DNA from: Pseudomonas graminis
GTDB lineage: Bacteria > Pseudomonadota > Gammaproteobacteria > Pseudomonadales > Pseudomonadaceae
Direction of reading: 5' to 3'
Length of the DNA stretch: 64,000 nt
Assembly: GCF_001705435.1 (NCBI RefSeq)
Contig: NZ_MDEN01000059.1
Location: 62,001 to 126,000, forward strand
Positions within the stretch are counted from its first letter, which is position 1. Each line of letters begins with the position of its first letter. The position numbers and the translations under genes are program-made. Positions 8,550 through 21,033 of the stretch are shown piece after piece. The notes under the pieces were generated by a model. That model had not been told where the DNA came from, made no database searches, and saw nothing but the letters and a program-made list of their open reading frames with translations.

Positions 8550-9449
8550 TCAAGTCCGCCCCGATCGCTCGAGTTCCTGTTTGAGCCATCTAGCCAGGTG
8601 CTGAGCGCGCCCATCAGCGGCGCGCTTTGGTACCCATAACGCCAGCTGCGCCGGGGTTTCACTGAACCCCCATGGCGCAGCCAGGCGTCCGGCCTTCAAG
8701 TCCTCAGCCACCAATGGCTCTGGTGCGATCGCAACCCCCAGGCCCGCGACGGCCGCCTCCAGTAAATAATACAAATGCTCGAAATCCTGTCCGTAGCTCA
8801 GCGCGTCGGGCTCGATGCCGTTTTGCGTCGCCCATGTCGGCCAGGCTTGCAGCCGCGATGTGGTCTGTAGCAAGGGCTCACCCAACAGCGCGTGGACCGG
8901 TGCGTGCCGTAGCTCGTCGAACCGTGCGAATCGTGGACTCATCACCGGCCCGATGCGCTCGCTGGCAAGCTCGAAGACCTGCATGTCCGCAGGCCACGGC
9001 GGCTCGGCGAATATCAGCAGCGCGTCCAGCCCCGGGCGCCGTGGGTCGAGGTCTCCTTCTCCCGCGGACAAATGCAGGCGCAGGTCGGGGAGGTCGGCAT
9101 TCAGGCGCCCCAGCCGCGGGATGAACCAGCGCGCCAGCAAGCTTCCTGAACAACCCAGTACGAACGGCGCATCTGCGCTGCCCTGGCTAAGCTCGGCACA
9201 GACGGTGCGCAGACGGTCGAACGCTTCAGCGCTCGCGTCGCGCAGACGGATCCCTGCATCTGTGAGTTTCAGGCCACGACCTTCCTTGATGAACAGGCCA
9301 ACGCCCAAGTGCTCTTCCAGCACTTTCAGCTGACGACTCACGGCACCATGGGTTACGTGCAATTGCTCGGCCGCCTGGCTGACGCTGTTCAGCCGGGCGG
9401 TGGCTTCAAACGCACGCAGGGCGTTGAGGGGCGGAAGATCTCTGCTCAT
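8550..9449 (-). CDS. trpI: LysR-type regulator of tryptophan synthase genes
   Basis: A 299-residue LysR-family activator. The N-terminal helix-turn-helix is at about residues 18-40 ([20 protein letters not shown]), and the C-terminal effector domain follows. It is divergent from trpBA, the classic Pseudomonas arrangement in which TrpI with indoleglycerol phosphate activates trpBA and represses its own gene. The gene identity rests on this context as much as on sequence. It ends flush against the DUF883 gene. Confidence 0.92.
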   Translation of the reverse strand: MSRDLPPLNALRAFEATARLNSVSQAAEQLHVTHGAVSRQLKVLEEHLGVGLFIKEGRGLKLTDAGIRLRDASAEAFDRLRTVCAELSQGSADAPFVLGCSGSLLARWFIPRLGRLNADLPDLRLHLSAGEGDLDPRRPGLDALLIFAEPPWPADMQVFELASERIGPVMSPRFARFDELRHAPVHALLGEPLLQTTSRLQAWPTWATQNGIEPDALSYGQDFEHLYYLLEAAVAGLGVAIAPEPLVAEDLKAGRLAAPWGFSETPAQLALWVPKRAADGRAQHLARWLKQELERSGRT

Positions 9450-9569
9450 GGGATAGGTGAGTTTTCCTGACAGGTTGCGCCGATCTTATCGGTTTTCATC
9501 GTCGCTGGCGCTGGTTAGAGTGTGATCACTGCCTGACGGCTCATCCAATTCGCATCCCCGGAGGTCCAC
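9450..9569. promoter_or_regulatory. trpI-trpB divergent control region
   Basis: A 120-base gap between divergent starts. By analogy with known Pseudomonas trpI-trpBA it should hold two TrpI-binding sites and overlapping divergent promoters. I see TGATCACTGCCTGACGG-like sequence near 9520-9540 and a good ribosome site (GGAGG) just before trpB, but I could not mark the operators with confidence. Confidence 0.55.
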
Positions 9570-10802
9570 ATGACCCAGACCCAGACACAAAATGCCTACA
9601 GCAGCGGCCCGGACGACCGCGGTATGTTTGGCGGGTTCGGCGGCCGATATGTCGCTGAAACGCTGATGCCGCTGATTCTTGATCTGAGCCGCGAGTATGA
9701 AATCGCGAAGACTGATCCAGCATTTCTCAACGATATTGCCTACTTCCAGCGCGACTACGTGGGCCGTCCCAACCCGCTGTATTTTGCCGAACGCCTGACC
9801 GAATACTGTGGCGGCGCGAAGATTTACTTGAAGCGCGAAGAGCTCAACCACACCGGCGCGCATAAGATCAACAATTGCATCGGCCAGATTCTGCTGGCGC
9901 GGCGCATGGGCAAAAAACGCATCATTGCCGAGACCGGCGCCGGCATGCACGGCGTTGCAACGGCGACGGTCGCCGCGCGCTTCGGGCTGGAATGCGTCAT
10001 CTACATGGGCACCACTGACATCGAACGTCAGCAGGCCAACGTATTTCGCATGAAGCTGCTGGGTGCCACGATCATTCCGGTGGTCTCCGGCACCGGCACG
10101 CTGAAAGACGCCATGAACGAGGCGCTGCGTGACTGGGTCACCAATGTCGACAGCACCTTCTACCTGATCGGCACCGTCGCCGGGCCGCATCCTTACCCGG
10201 CCATGGTCCGCGATTTCCAGGCCGTCATCGGCAAGGAAACACGTGTACAGATGCAGGAGCATGAAGGTCGCCTGCCGGACAGTCTGGTGGCGTGCGTTGG
10301 CGGTGGCTCCAATGCCATGGGCCTGTTTTATCCGTTTCTGGATGACAAGAGTGTGCGCATCATCGGCGTGGAGGCGGCTGGTCACGGCATCGAAACCGGC
10401 AAGCACGCCGCCAGCCTGAACGGCGGCGTTCCGGGCGTGCTGCATGGCAACCGTACTTTCCTGCTGCAGGACGACGATGGCCAGATCACCGACGCCCACT
10501 CGATTTCAGCCGGCCTCGATTACCCAGGCATTGGTCCTGAGCACGCCTGGTTGCACGACGTTGGCCGGGTCGAATACACCTCCGTCACTGACGACGAAGC
10601 GCTGGCTGCCTTCCACCGATGCTGCCGCCTCGAGGGCATCATCCCGGCGCTGGAAACCGCTCACGCCCTGGCTGAAGTCTTCAAACGCGCACCATCGCTG
10701 CCAAAGGATCACCTGATGGTGGTCAACCTGTCCGGTCGTGGTGACAAAGACATGCAAACCGTGATGCACCACCTTGATTTGTCCCAGCAGGAGAAACACT
10801 GA
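9570..10802 (+). CDS. trpB: Tryptophan synthase beta chain
   Basis: Joins indole and serine to make tryptophan, as the beta subunit of the alpha2-beta2 complex in the cytosol. Length is 410 residues. The PLP Schiff-base lysine is Lys99 in HTGAHKINN, and the PLP phosphate loop is GGGSNAMG near residue 245. The start ATG 9570 has GGAGG 9 bases upstream. Its TGA shares one base with the trpA ATG, so translation is coupled and subunits are made in equal amounts. Confidence 0.98.
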   Translation: MTQTQTQNAYSSGPDDRGMFGGFGGRYVAETLMPLILDLSREYEIAKTDPAFLNDIAYFQRDYVGRPNPLYFAERLTEYCGGAKIYLKREELNHTGAHKINNCIGQILLARRMGKKRIIAETGAGMHGVATATVAARFGLECVIYMGTTDIERQQANVFRMKLLGATIIPVVSGTGTLKDAMNEALRDWVTNVDSTFYLIGTVAGPHPYPAMVRDFQAVIGKETRVQMQEHEGRLPDSLVACVGGGSNAMGLFYPFLDDKSVRIIGVEAAGHGIETGKHAASLNGGVPGVLHGNRTFLLQDDDGQITDAHSISAGLDYPGIGPEHAWLHDVGRVEYTSVTDDEALAAFHRCCRLEGIIPALETAHALAEVFKRAPSLPKDHLMVVNLSGRGDKDMQTVMHHLDLSQQEKH

Positions 10803-11662
10803 TGAGCCGCCTGCAAACACGTTTTGCCGAACTGAAAGAACAAAATCGCGCAGCCTTGGTGACCTTCGTCACCGCAGGCGATCCGGGCTATGACACCTCG
10901 CTGGCTATTCTCAAGGGATTGCCGAAGGCAGGTGCCGATGTGATCGAACTGGGCATGCCATTCACTGACCCGATGGCCGACGGCCCGGCGATTCAGCTGG
11001 CCAATATTCGAGCGCTCCACGCCAAGCAAAATCTCGCAAAAACGCTGCAGATGGTGCGTGAGTTTCGCGAAGAGGACAGCACGACGCCACTGGTACTGAT
11101 GGGTTACTACAACCCGATTCATAATTACGGGATTGAGCGCTTCATCTCCGAAGCCCATACCTCGGGCGTTGACGGATTGATCGTGGTGGATCTGCCGCCA
11201 GAGCACAACGCCGAGCTGTGCGACCCTGCGCAGGACGCTGGCCTGGACTTCATTCGTCTGACCACACCGACCACCGATGACGTTCGTTTGCCTACGGTGC
11301 TCAACGGTAGCTCAGGTTTCGTCTACTACGTGTCGGTAGCGGGCGTAACGGGTGCAGGTTCGGCGACGATCGATCACGTTAAAGACGCCGTGCAGCGCCT
11401 TCGCCGCCATACCGATCTACCCATCAGTGTCGGCTTCGGGATTCGCACGGCTGATCAGGCAGCGGCCATTGCACGCGTTGCCGACGGTGTGGTCGTCGGC
11501 TCGGCATTGATCGACCAGATCGCCAATGCGTCTTCGCCAGAACAAGCAGTCAGCGGCGTGCTGGGTTTGTGCGCGCAGTTATCGGAAGGCGTGCGTAAAG
11601 CCCGCGTAGCCGAAGGTAAAGTTTCTGATACAGAGGAATCTCGTTCTCTGGCAGCACACTAA
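10802..11662 (+). CDS. trpA: Tryptophan synthase alpha chain, with C-terminal tail
   Basis: Cleaves indole-3-glycerol phosphate to indole and glyceraldehyde 3-phosphate, channelling indole to TrpB. The catalytic pair Glu49 (VIELGMPF) and Asp60 (DPMADGP) is present, and the TIM-barrel phosphate loops follow. At 286 residues it is some 15-18 longer than the usual 268-271; the extra part is a polar C-terminal tail ([13 protein letters not shown]). The fold itself is complete. A strong terminator follows, closing the trpBA operon. Confidence 0.97.
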   Translation: MSRLQTRFAELKEQNRAALVTFVTAGDPGYDTSLAILKGLPKAGADVIELGMPFTDPMADGPAIQLANIRALHAKQNLAKTLQMVREFREEDSTTPLVLMGYYNPIHNYGIERFISEAHTSGVDGLIVVDLPPEHNAELCDPAQDAGLDFIRLTTPTTDDVRLPTVLNGSSGFVYYVSVAGVTGAGSATIDHVKDAVQRLRRHTDLPISVGFGIRTADQAAAIARVADGVVVGSALIDQIANASSPEQAVSGVLGLCAQLSEGVRKARVAEGKVSDTEESRSLAAH

Positions 11663-11673
11663 GCCGTACAGCG

Positions 11674-11707
11674 AAGGGGTTCAGGACCACGTTCTGAACC
11701 CCTTTTT
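11674..11707 (+). terminator. trpBA terminator
   Basis: Eleven-base stem AAGGGGTTCAG/CTGAACCCCTT (11674-11684 with 11694-11704), nine-base loop, then a T-run. It is placed 12 bases after the trpA stop. Confidence 0.93.
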
Positions 11708-11737
11708 GCTGCCCGTATTGGCTCAGGAGCGCGCTAC

Positions 11738-12247
<510 letters not shown>

Positions 12248-12271
12248 AGCAGCTTCGGTATCACGACCATC

Positions 12272-12361
12272 AGGAGTGAGCTTGCTCGCGAAAGGGGCCG
12301 TCCAGCCGCGATAAATTTAGCGGCTGTACTGGCCTATTCGCGAGCAAGCTCGCTCCCACAG
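12272..12361. repeat. REPIN: inverted pair of Pseudomonas REP sequences
   Basis: Two inverted copies of the common Pseudomonas REP (GGAGTGAGCTTGCTCGCGAA at 12273-12292, and TTCGCGAGCAAGCTCGCTCC from 12338) flank a central part that is itself an inverted repeat (AGCCGC...GCGGCT). The pair would form one long hairpin. Such elements are spread by RAYT transposases; none is encoded here. It lies between the convergent CigR-like gene and LysR gene and may serve as a transcription end. Confidence 0.92.
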
Positions 12362-12435
12362 GTTATGCATCTGCGTGAAAGTCGGCGTCGTCGCCATGCT
12401 CGTAGCGACGTCCAACAGAATGCTGATGCCAGGTG

Positions 12436-13386
12436 CTAAACCGCAATCGACGGCAGGGCCTTGCCCTTCAGCAAATCCCCGCTCAACGCCTGCTCACTTC
12501 TTAACCAATCCACAAATCTTTGGACGATCTGCACGCGGCGTTTGCGTTGCGGCAGGACGATGTAATAACCGTATCCGGAGACGGCGCTGGCTTCGATCGG
12601 GCGGCACAACAAGCCCTGCTCCAGCAAATCATCCACCAAGTGTCGCCAGCCGATGGCCACGCCCTGGCCGCCGATCGCCGCTTGAATCATCAGTGTGTAG
12701 TTATCGAATCGCAGCTGCCCCGGCGCGGGTGCCTGGAGGATATTCAGGGCGCGGAACACGCCACTCCAGTCAAACCAGTTGTTGCCGCCTTCGCCACGAA
12801 GGTGCAGCAGCGCGAAGTCTTTCAGCGCCTCAGTGGGCAGGGGCAGGTCGCGCCCCTTCAGCAATTGCGGACTGCACACCGGGAACACCTCCTCGCTGAA
12901 TAACCAGTGGCTTTCACCCTGCTTGAATCGCCCGTCACCGAACAACACGGCCACATCGATATCCGCGCGCAGCATGCTGTGACTGCGTTCGCTGGTGACC
13001 AGGCTGACGTCGACGTCGGGGTTGTCCTTATGGAAACGGTGCAGGCGCGGCATTAGCCAATAGGCAGCGAAGGCGAAGTCGGTCGCCACTTGCAGCACCT
13101 CATGCTGATGCTGCTCGGTGATTGCGCTGAGGCCAGCGTCCATCGACTCCAGCCCGGTCTGTACGTGATTGAACAGGATCTGCCCGGCGTCCGTCAGCTC
13201 GATGCCGCGGTAGATGCGATCAAACAGCCGCGTCGCCAGTTGCTCCTCCAGCCGCTTGATTTGCTGGCTGATGGCCGGCTGAGTGGTACCGAGCTCGATG
13301 GCCGCAGCGGTAAAACTGCGCAACCGTGCGGCGGCTTCGAAGCCGCGAAGTAAATCCAGCGACATGACACCAAGGGCTTCAAACAT
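12436..13386 (-). CDS. LysR-type regulator of choline-sulfate use
   Basis: A 316-residue LysR regulator. The N-terminal helix-turn-helix (SFTAAAIELGTTQPAISQQIKRLEEQL, about residues 24-50) is followed by a substrate-binding-type effector domain. The start MFEALGVMSLDLLRGFEAAARL matches regulators next to choline-sulfatase genes; a GTG nine bases upstream is also possible. It is divergent from betC, with 114 bases between starts, which supports local control of betC and the choline-binding protein. The inducer is presumably choline sulfate or choline, by inference from context. Confidence 0.85.
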   Translation of the reverse strand: MFEALGVMSLDLLRGFEAAARLRSFTAAAIELGTTQPAISQQIKRLEEQLATRLFDRIYRGIELTDAGQILFNHVQTGLESMDAGLSAITEQHQHEVLQVATDFAFAAYWLMPRLHRFHKDNPDVDVSLVTSERSHSMLRADIDVAVLFGDGRFKQGESHWLFSEEVFPVCSPQLLKGRDLPLPTEALKDFALLHLRGEGGNNWFDWSGVFRALNILQAPAPGQLRFDNYTLMIQAAIGGQGVAIGWRHLVDDLLEQGLLCRPIEASAVSGYGYYIVLPQRKRRVQIVQRFVDWLRSEQALSGDLLKGKALPSIAV

Positions 13387-13500
13387 AAGCTGCACTTATC
13401 CTAGGCATTGCCTCTCATGGGCTTTACCGCAGACGGCATGGGCACCATCCTCGGTCGGAGCACTTTCGCATAAATAATGACTATGGGATGCCGCGAATAC

Positions 13501-15006
13501 ATGAAGCGCAAGAACATTCTTTTCATCATGGCCGATCAAATGGCCGCGCCCATGTTGCCGATGTACGCCTCTTCTCCCATCAAGATGCCCCACTTGAGTC
13601 GCCTCGCTGCTGAAGGCGTGGTGTTCGACGCCGCCTACTGCAACAGCCCGCTCTGCGCACCGTCACGCTTCACTCTGGTGAGCGGTCAGTTGCCGAGCAA
13701 GATCGGCGCCTATGACAATGCGGCTGATTTCCCCGCTGATGTGCCGACCTACGCCCACTACCTGCGGCGTCTTGGCTATCGCACCGCACTGTCCGGCAAG
13801 ATGCATTTCTGCGGGCCTGATCAATTGCACGGCTACGAAGAACGCCTGACCAGCGACATCTATCCGGCCGACTACGGTTGGGCCGTGAACTGGGACGAAC
13901 CGGACGCGCGCCCGACCTGGTACCACAACATGTCATCGGTGCTGCAAGCGGGACCTTGCGTACGCACCAATCAGCTCGATTTCGACGAAGAAGTGGTGTT
14001 CAAGGCTCAGCAGTATCTGTTCGACCATGTGCGCGAAGACGGCGATCAGCCGTTTTGCCTGACGGTGTCGATGACCCATCCCCACGATCCGTACACCATT
14101 CCCAAGCCTTACTGGAATCTGTACAGCGACGAAGAAATCCCGATGCCCCATGCGCCGTTGGCCCAGTCCGAACTGGACCCGCATTCCAAGCGCCTGCTGA
14201 AGGTCTATGACCTGTGGGACAAACCGCTGCCCGAGCAAAAGATTCGTGATGCGCGCCGCGCCTATTTCGGTGCCTGCAGCTACATTGATGACAACGTCGG
14301 CAAACTGATGAAAACCCTGGAGGAAACCGGCCTGGCCGACGACACCATCATCGTGTTCTCCGGCGACCATGGCGACATGCTGGGTGAGCGCGGGCTCTGG
14401 TACAAAATGCACTGGTTCGAGATGTCGGCGCGGGTGCCGCTGCTGGTCTACGCTCCGGGGCAGTTCAAGGCCGGCCGCGTGCAGGCTGCAGTGTCCACCG
14501 CCGACCTGTTGCCGACGTTTGTTGCGTTGGCGGATGGTCAGCTGGACGCCGGTTTGCCGCTCGATGGGCGCTCACTGCTGCCGCATCTGCAAGGCGAGGG
14601 TGGTCACGACGAGGTCTTCGGCGAGTACATGGCCGAGGGCACCAACAGTCCGCTGATGATGATTCGTCGCGGCGCGTACAAATTTATTTATTCGGAACGG
14701 GACCCCTGTCTGCTGTATGACGTGCGCAACGATCCGAAGGAGCAGGAAGAGCTGAGTCGATCCGAGGCTCATCGCGACCTGTTCGCTGCGTTCCTGGCCG
14801 AAGCAAAGGCCAAGTGGGACATTCCGGCGATACACCACCAGGTGCTCGCCAGCCAGCGTCGTCGGCGTTTCGTCGCCGAGTCGCTGGCCATCGGCAAGCT
14901 GAAGAGTTGGGATCACCAGCCGCTGGTCGACGCCAGTCAGCAGTACATGCGCAACCATATTGATCTGGACGATCTGGAGCGCAAGGCCCGTTATCCGCAA
15001 CCTTGA
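13501..15006 (+). CDS. betC: Choline-sulfatase
   Basis: Hydrolyses choline O-sulfate to choline and sulfate in the cytosol, feeding glycine betaine synthesis and supplying sulfur. It has 501 residues from ATG 13501. The sulfatase signature CAPSR (residues 52-56) carries Cys52, which is converted to formylglycine; metal ligands are Asp12 (ADQM) and the FSGDHGDMLGE segment. The C-terminal tail (KLKSWDHQPLVDASQQYMRN) is specific to BetC. In-frame starts up to 13477 lack family similarity. The ribosome site is weak. The choline-binding protein gene follows after 38 bases. Confidence 0.95.
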   Translation: MKRKNILFIMADQMAAPMLPMYASSPIKMPHLSRLAAEGVVFDAAYCNSPLCAPSRFTLVSGQLPSKIGAYDNAADFPADVPTYAHYLRRLGYRTALSGKMHFCGPDQLHGYEERLTSDIYPADYGWAVNWDEPDARPTWYHNMSSVLQAGPCVRTNQLDFDEEVVFKAQQYLFDHVREDGDQPFCLTVSMTHPHDPYTIPKPYWNLYSDEEIPMPHAPLAQSELDPHSKRLLKVYDLWDKPLPEQKIRDARRAYFGACSYIDDNVGKLMKTLEETGLADDTIIVFSGDHGDMLGERGLWYKMHWFEMSARVPLLVYAPGQFKAGRVQAAVSTADLLPTFVALADGQLDAGLPLDGRSLLPHLQGEGGHDEVFGEYMAEGTNSPLMMIRRGAYKFIYSERDPCLLYDVRNDPKEQEELSRSEAHRDLFAAFLAEAKAKWDIPAIHHQVLASQRRRRFVAESLAIGKLKSWDHQPLVDASQQYMRNHIDLDDLERKARYPQP

Positions 15007-15044
15007 ACCCTGCCAACACTTAGAAAACCAAAAAGGGGCACACC

Positions 15045-15971
15045 ATGAATAAGCTGTTCACCACGCTGGCGGTTGGGGTCTTGACTTTGAGCAGCGTCGT
15101 GGCCTATGCCGCCGACGCTAGCTGCAGCACCGTGCGGATGGCCGATCCAGGCTGGAGCGATATCGCCGCGACCAACGCCACTGCAGGCTTTTTGCTCGAT
15201 GGCATGGGCTACAAAACCAAGATCGACACCCTCGCGGTGCCGATCGCCTATGGCGGCCTGAAGGATGGGCAACTCGACGTTTTCCTGGGCAACTGGATGC
15301 CGGCGCAGCAAGCTTTCTACGACAAGTTCATCGCCACGGGTGACGTGACGCAATACGCGAAAAATCTGGAAGGCACGGAGTTCACCCTCGCCGTCCCTGA
15401 TTACGTGTATGACGCAGGCGTCCACAACTTCGCCGACCTCAACAGATTCGCCGACAAATTCCACAAGAAGATCTACGGCATCGGTTCGGGGGCTCCGGCC
15501 AACGCGTCGATTCAGGAAATCATCAAAAAGAACGAGTTCGAACTGGGGGACTGGAAGCTGGTGGAGTCCAGCGAGCAGGCGATGCTGGCCGAAGTGCAGC
15601 GCAACGTGAAGAAGGCGGAGTTCGTGGTGTTCCTCGGCTGGACGCCGCACCCGATGAACGTGCAGGTCAAAGGCATGCACTACCTCAAAGGCGGCGAGAA
15701 ATACTTCGGCGATACCGGCAGCGTCTACACCGTGACCCGCAAAGGTTACGCCGACGCCTGCCCGAACGTGGCCAAGCTGCTTTCCAACCTGGTCTTCACC
15801 CAGGACATGGAAAACTCGATCATGCAAACCGTGGTGGATAAGAAGGTCAGCAACACCGAAGCGGTGAAAGCGTGGCTGAAAGCCAACCCGGCGGTGCTGG
15901 ACAAATGGCTGAGCGGCGTGAAAACCGTTGACGACAAAGATGCGCTGCCAGCGGTGAAAGCCAAGTTGTAA
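15045..15971 (+). CDS. Choline ABC transporter substrate-binding protein (ChoX-like)
   Basis: A 308-residue periplasmic protein of the ProX/ChoX family. The signal peptide ends near VVAYAADA. Aromatic residues placed to form the cation-pi choline box are Trp37 (DPGWSDI), Trp84 (GNWMPAQ), Tyr120/Tyr122 (VPDYVYD) and Trp199 (LGWTPHP). No permease or ATPase gene is adjacent, so it probably feeds a CbcWV-like transporter encoded elsewhere, as known for orphan binding proteins in Pseudomonas. Context with betC suggests choline or choline sulfate as ligand. AAGGGG precedes the start. Confidence 0.92.
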   Translation: MNKLFTTLAVGVLTLSSVVAYAADASCSTVRMADPGWSDIAATNATAGFLLDGMGYKTKIDTLAVPIAYGGLKDGQLDVFLGNWMPAQQAFYDKFIATGDVTQYAKNLEGTEFTLAVPDYVYDAGVHNFADLNRFADKFHKKIYGIGSGAPANASIQEIIKKNEFELGDWKLVESSEQAMLAEVQRNVKKAEFVVFLGWTPHPMNVQVKGMHYLKGGEKYFGDTGSVYTVTRKGYADACPNVAKLLSNLVFTQDMENSIMQTVVDKKVSNTEAVKAWLKANPAVLDKWLSGVKTVDDKDALPAVKAKL

Positions 15972-16049
15972 CGCTGGCGGCCAGCATAGAGTGAGCTCAC
16001 TCTTATCAGGCATGACGACACCGCTGATGTTCTGCCGATAGATGAACTA

Positions 16050-16130
16050 TGGGAGCGAGCTTGCTCGCGAAGAAGCCGGTGCATTCGCTGGATCTTCAGC
16101 GGCTGGAATGCCGTCTTCGTGAGCAAGCTC
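16050..16130. repeat. Degenerate REP pair after the choline-binding protein gene
   Basis: An intact REP (TGGGAGCGAGCTTGCTCGCG from 16050 to 16070) faces an eroded inverted copy (TTCGTGAGCAAGCTC, 16116-16130) that has lost its outer end. It is the same family as the element at 12272-12361. The rest of the 246-base gap (15972-16217) shows nothing else clear. Confidence 0.88.
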
Positions 16131-16217
16131 AAGGGGATTGCGTTTGCAGCGTGACAGTGCGGCGTCTGGACGACCAGGCATCCACCACAAAATAAGTATC
16201 AGCCTGGAGCGTGTGCG

Positions 16218-17047
16218 TTATCCGTTCTGCGCCATCAGCCGTCGCAGTTCCGCCAGCACTGGCGCCGATTCCGGTCGCACGCCGCGCCACAGGTAAAACG
16301 CCTCGGCAGCCTGCTCGACCAACATCCCCAACCCATCCACTGCCTGCCCGGCGCTGTGTTCAGAGGCCCAGCGGCAGAATGCGGTTGGCTCCTTGGCGTA
16401 CATCATGTCGTAGCAGAATGTCACGCCCGGCTGAATCAGACTGGGCGAAATCGGCGGTACTTCCCCCGAAAGGCTGGCCGACGTGGCATTGATGATGATG
16501 TCCACCGGTTCCTCCAGCCAGTCGTAGCCTGCGGGCAGCACCGGACCGACGTCGGCGAATTCCTGAGCCAGCTGTTCAGCCTTTTCCACGGTGCGGTTGG
16601 CGACCACCAGCACGTAGGGATCTTCCGCCAGCAAGGGCTCAAGTGCGCCACGCACTGCACCGCCAGCCCCTAGCACGAGAATGCGTTTGTCCTTGAGCGT
16701 GACGCCATGACTGACCTTCAGGTCCCGAACCAGGCCTGCTCCGTCCGTGTTGTCGCCGAGCAGGCTGCCATCCGCTTGAACGGCGAGGGTATTGACCGCG
16801 CCGGCACGACGGCCGCGCTCGGTCAACTGATCGGCCATCCGGTACGCTTCTTCCTTGAAGGGCACGGTGACGTTGGCGCCACGGCCTGTCTCGAAAAACG
16901 CCCTGGCGAAGGCGGTGAAGCCGTCCAGCGGCGCGAGTGAGGTCTGGTAGTCGAGCGCCTGACCGGTCTGCTCGGCGAACAGGCGATGGATCAGCGGGGA
17001 TTTGCTGTGGCCAATGGGATTGCCGAAGACAACGTACTGGTCAGTCA

Positions 17048-17048
<1 letters not shown>
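16218..17048 (-). CDS. aroE: Shikimate dehydrogenase
   Basis: NADPH-dependent reduction of 3-dehydroshikimate to shikimate in aromatic amino acid synthesis. It has 276 residues from ATG 17048. Substrate serines are in [13 protein letters not shown] near the N-terminus; the catalytic Lys is in [10 protein letters not shown], the catalytic Asp in [11 protein letters not shown], and the NADP loop is [15 protein letters not shown] three bases upstream is a possible alternative start. The start overlaps the hemF stop by one base (TGATG), so the pair is coupled. Confidence 0.97.
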
Positions 17049-19171
<2,123 letters not shown>

Positions 19172-19199
19172 TCACACCCGGCCAGACGGTGGAAGGGCA

Positions 19200-19757
19200 T
19201 TACCCCGCCCTTACCACCTCAGCCGTGACCAGATCCCGTATCACACTCGGATTGCGGCGCCCGCCGAGACTTCCCCCCAGAACCAAGTCCAACTGCTCGT
19301 GGAAATACTGCTCGACCCGCAGCCGCGAGCGGGCGGCAGGGCGGCCGGTGGGGTTTGCGGAAGTCGACACCAGCGGGCCGGTCAAGGCGCACAGCTCCCG
19401 GACGATGGGGTGATCGCTGACGCGAAGGGCGACGGTGTCGTGCTTTCCGGTGATCCAGTCCGGCAACAGGCCTTGATGGGGCACCAGCCAGGTGTTCGGC
19501 CCCGGCCAGGTGCTGGCCATGCGATCGATCCACAGCTCGGGGAAGTCCTCGAAAAGGAAATCAAACTGACGGATGTTGTCTGCGATCAGGATCAAGCCCT
19601 TATCAACCGGCCGCGCCTTGATTGCCAGCAGGCGATACACCGCCTCCGCATCCCAAGGGTCACAGCCCAACCCCCACACCGCTTCGGTTGGATAGGCAAT
19701 CACCGCCCCGGCCCGAATTTCTCGTGCGGCTTGCTGCACTCGCCAACTGCTGACCAT
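19200..19757 (-). CDS. tsaC: Threonylcarbamoyl-AMP synthase (YrdC domain)
   Basis: Makes threonylcarbamoyl-AMP from threonine, bicarbonate and ATP for the t6A37 modification of ANN-decoding tRNAs. It has 185 residues from ATG 19757 ([17 protein letters not shown]), the normal length for a single-domain TsaC without the Sua5 extension. Conserved segments are [26 protein letters not shown] and [12 protein letters not shown]. In-frame codons to 19772 add five residues only. It follows dprA by 39 bases in a dprA-tsaC unit, as in other gammaproteobacteria. Confidence 0.95.
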   Translation of the reverse strand: MVSSWRVQQAAREIRAGAVIAYPTEAVWGLGCDPWDAEAVYRLLAIKARPVDKGLILIADNIRQFDFLFEDFPELWIDRMASTWPGPNTWLVPHQGLLPDWITGKHDTVALRVSDHPIVRELCALTGPLVSTSANPTGRPAARSRLRVEQYFHEQLDLVLGGSLGGRRNPSVIRDLVTAEVVRAG

Positions 19758-19796
19758 CGTCCGTTCTCCCAAATTACGCAGGCGGGCAGTTTAACC

Positions 19797-20909
19797 TCAG
19801 CGTGCCCGGGCAAACCATCGCCCGGCTTCGCAAGCCACGCTGCTGTCGAGTTCCAGCTCGGTCAGCGCCGCCAGGACTTTGGGCAAAGGCCAACCGCTGT
19901 TGTGGGCCAGCGCCTCGCCGGTTTGCGGCGCTGCGTGCAATAGGGCGAGCAGCGGATGGAGCGGCGTCGACGGCTTATCAACGACCTCATGGCTCGGCGC
20001 AATGTTTTTCCAGCCCTGCAGCGCTTCAAGAATGTGGTCGATGGTTTCCACCAGCACCGCCCCTTCACGGATCAACTGGTGACACCCCCTGGCACCCGGA
20101 TGATGGATCGAGCCGGGAATGGCGTAGACCTCACGGCCCTGCTCGGCGGCAAGACGTGCCGTGATCAGCGATCCGCTGGCGACGCTGGCCTCGACCACCA
20201 GCACACCCAGGGACAAACCGCTGATGATTCGATTGCGCCGGGGAAAGTTGCTGGCGTGGGGACCTGCGTCCAGTGGCAGCTCGGAAATCACCGCGCCGCC
20301 GTCGGCCACCATGCGCGCTGCAAGCTGGCGATGCCGCTGTGGATAAAGTTTTTCGATGCCCGTGCCCAGCACGCCGATTGTCCCGCCTTTTACGTCCAGC
20401 GCACCTTGATGCGCGGCGCCGTCGATACCCAGCGCCAACCCGCTGGTGATGACAAAACCGGCACCTGCCAGGCTCCGCGCGAACGCTGCAGCGGTGTCGA
20501 GTCCGGGCTTGGACGCGCGTCGACTGCCCACCATTCCCAGCTGCGGACGATCAAGCAAAGCGCGGTTTCCGGCGATGAAAAGCAGGGGCGGCGGATCAGG
20601 GATTTCTGCCAGCAACGCGGGGTAATCAGGGTCGTCCCACATCAGCAAATGCTGGCCCGGACGCTCTAACCAGGCCAGTGCCGCGCTGGCGCCGTCGCGT
20701 ACTTCGGGGCTGCGACGGGCCTCGGCACTGGCCGCCGGCAGACGTAAAGATCGCCACGCTGAAGCCGGCGCACTCAATGCCGCGCCGGCGCTGCCGAACG
20801 CATCGATGAGGGTGTGGAAACGTTTTGGACCGACTTCCGGCAGCCGATGCAAACGCAAGCGTGCTTCCAGCTCGGCCGGCGACTGACCGGCCTTTTCGAA
20901 CAACGGCAT
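19797..20909 (-). CDS. dprA: DNA-processing protein A
   Basis: Binds incoming single-stranded DNA and loads RecA during natural transformation; it is also kept in species not known to be competent. It has 370 residues: an N-terminal SAM-like domain (about 1-80), the Rossmann DprA core with GSRRASKPGLDTA and ITSGLALGIDGAAHQGAL, and a C-terminal winged-helix-like domain starting near residue 300. A good family start is ATG 20909. It lies downstream of the LysM gene, with a 124-base gap that contains a perfect DnaA box (20955-20963). Confidence 0.95.
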   Translation of the reverse strand: MPLFEKAGQSPAELEARLRLHRLPEVGPKRFHTLIDAFGSAGAALSAPASAWRSLRLPAASAEARRSPEVRDGASAALAWLERPGQHLLMWDDPDYPALLAEIPDPPPLLFIAGNRALLDRPQLGMVGSRRASKPGLDTAAAFARSLAGAGFVITSGLALGIDGAAHQGALDVKGGTIGVLGTGIEKLYPQRHRQLAARMVADGGAVISELPLDAGPHASNFPRRNRIISGLSLGVLVVEASVASGSLITARLAAEQGREVYAIPGSIHHPGARGCHQLIREGAVLVETIDHILEALQGWKNIAPSHEVVDKPSTPLHPLLALLHAAPQTGEALAHNSGWPLPKVLAALTELELDSSVACEAGRWFARAR

Positions 20910-21033
20910 GTGATCTTCCTTGATCCGTGGTCCACCCTATTCAGTGAACCAAGCTGTGGATAAGTCTGTTAACAACAATTTGATAAGTGAAGCATGCCGG
21001 TGGAGAAAAGTGAGTTACAGCTGATACATAGCA

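Noticed and set aside
16131-16217. Possible small gene between the REP and aroE
   Set aside because: No start with a ribosome site and no conserved peptide was found.
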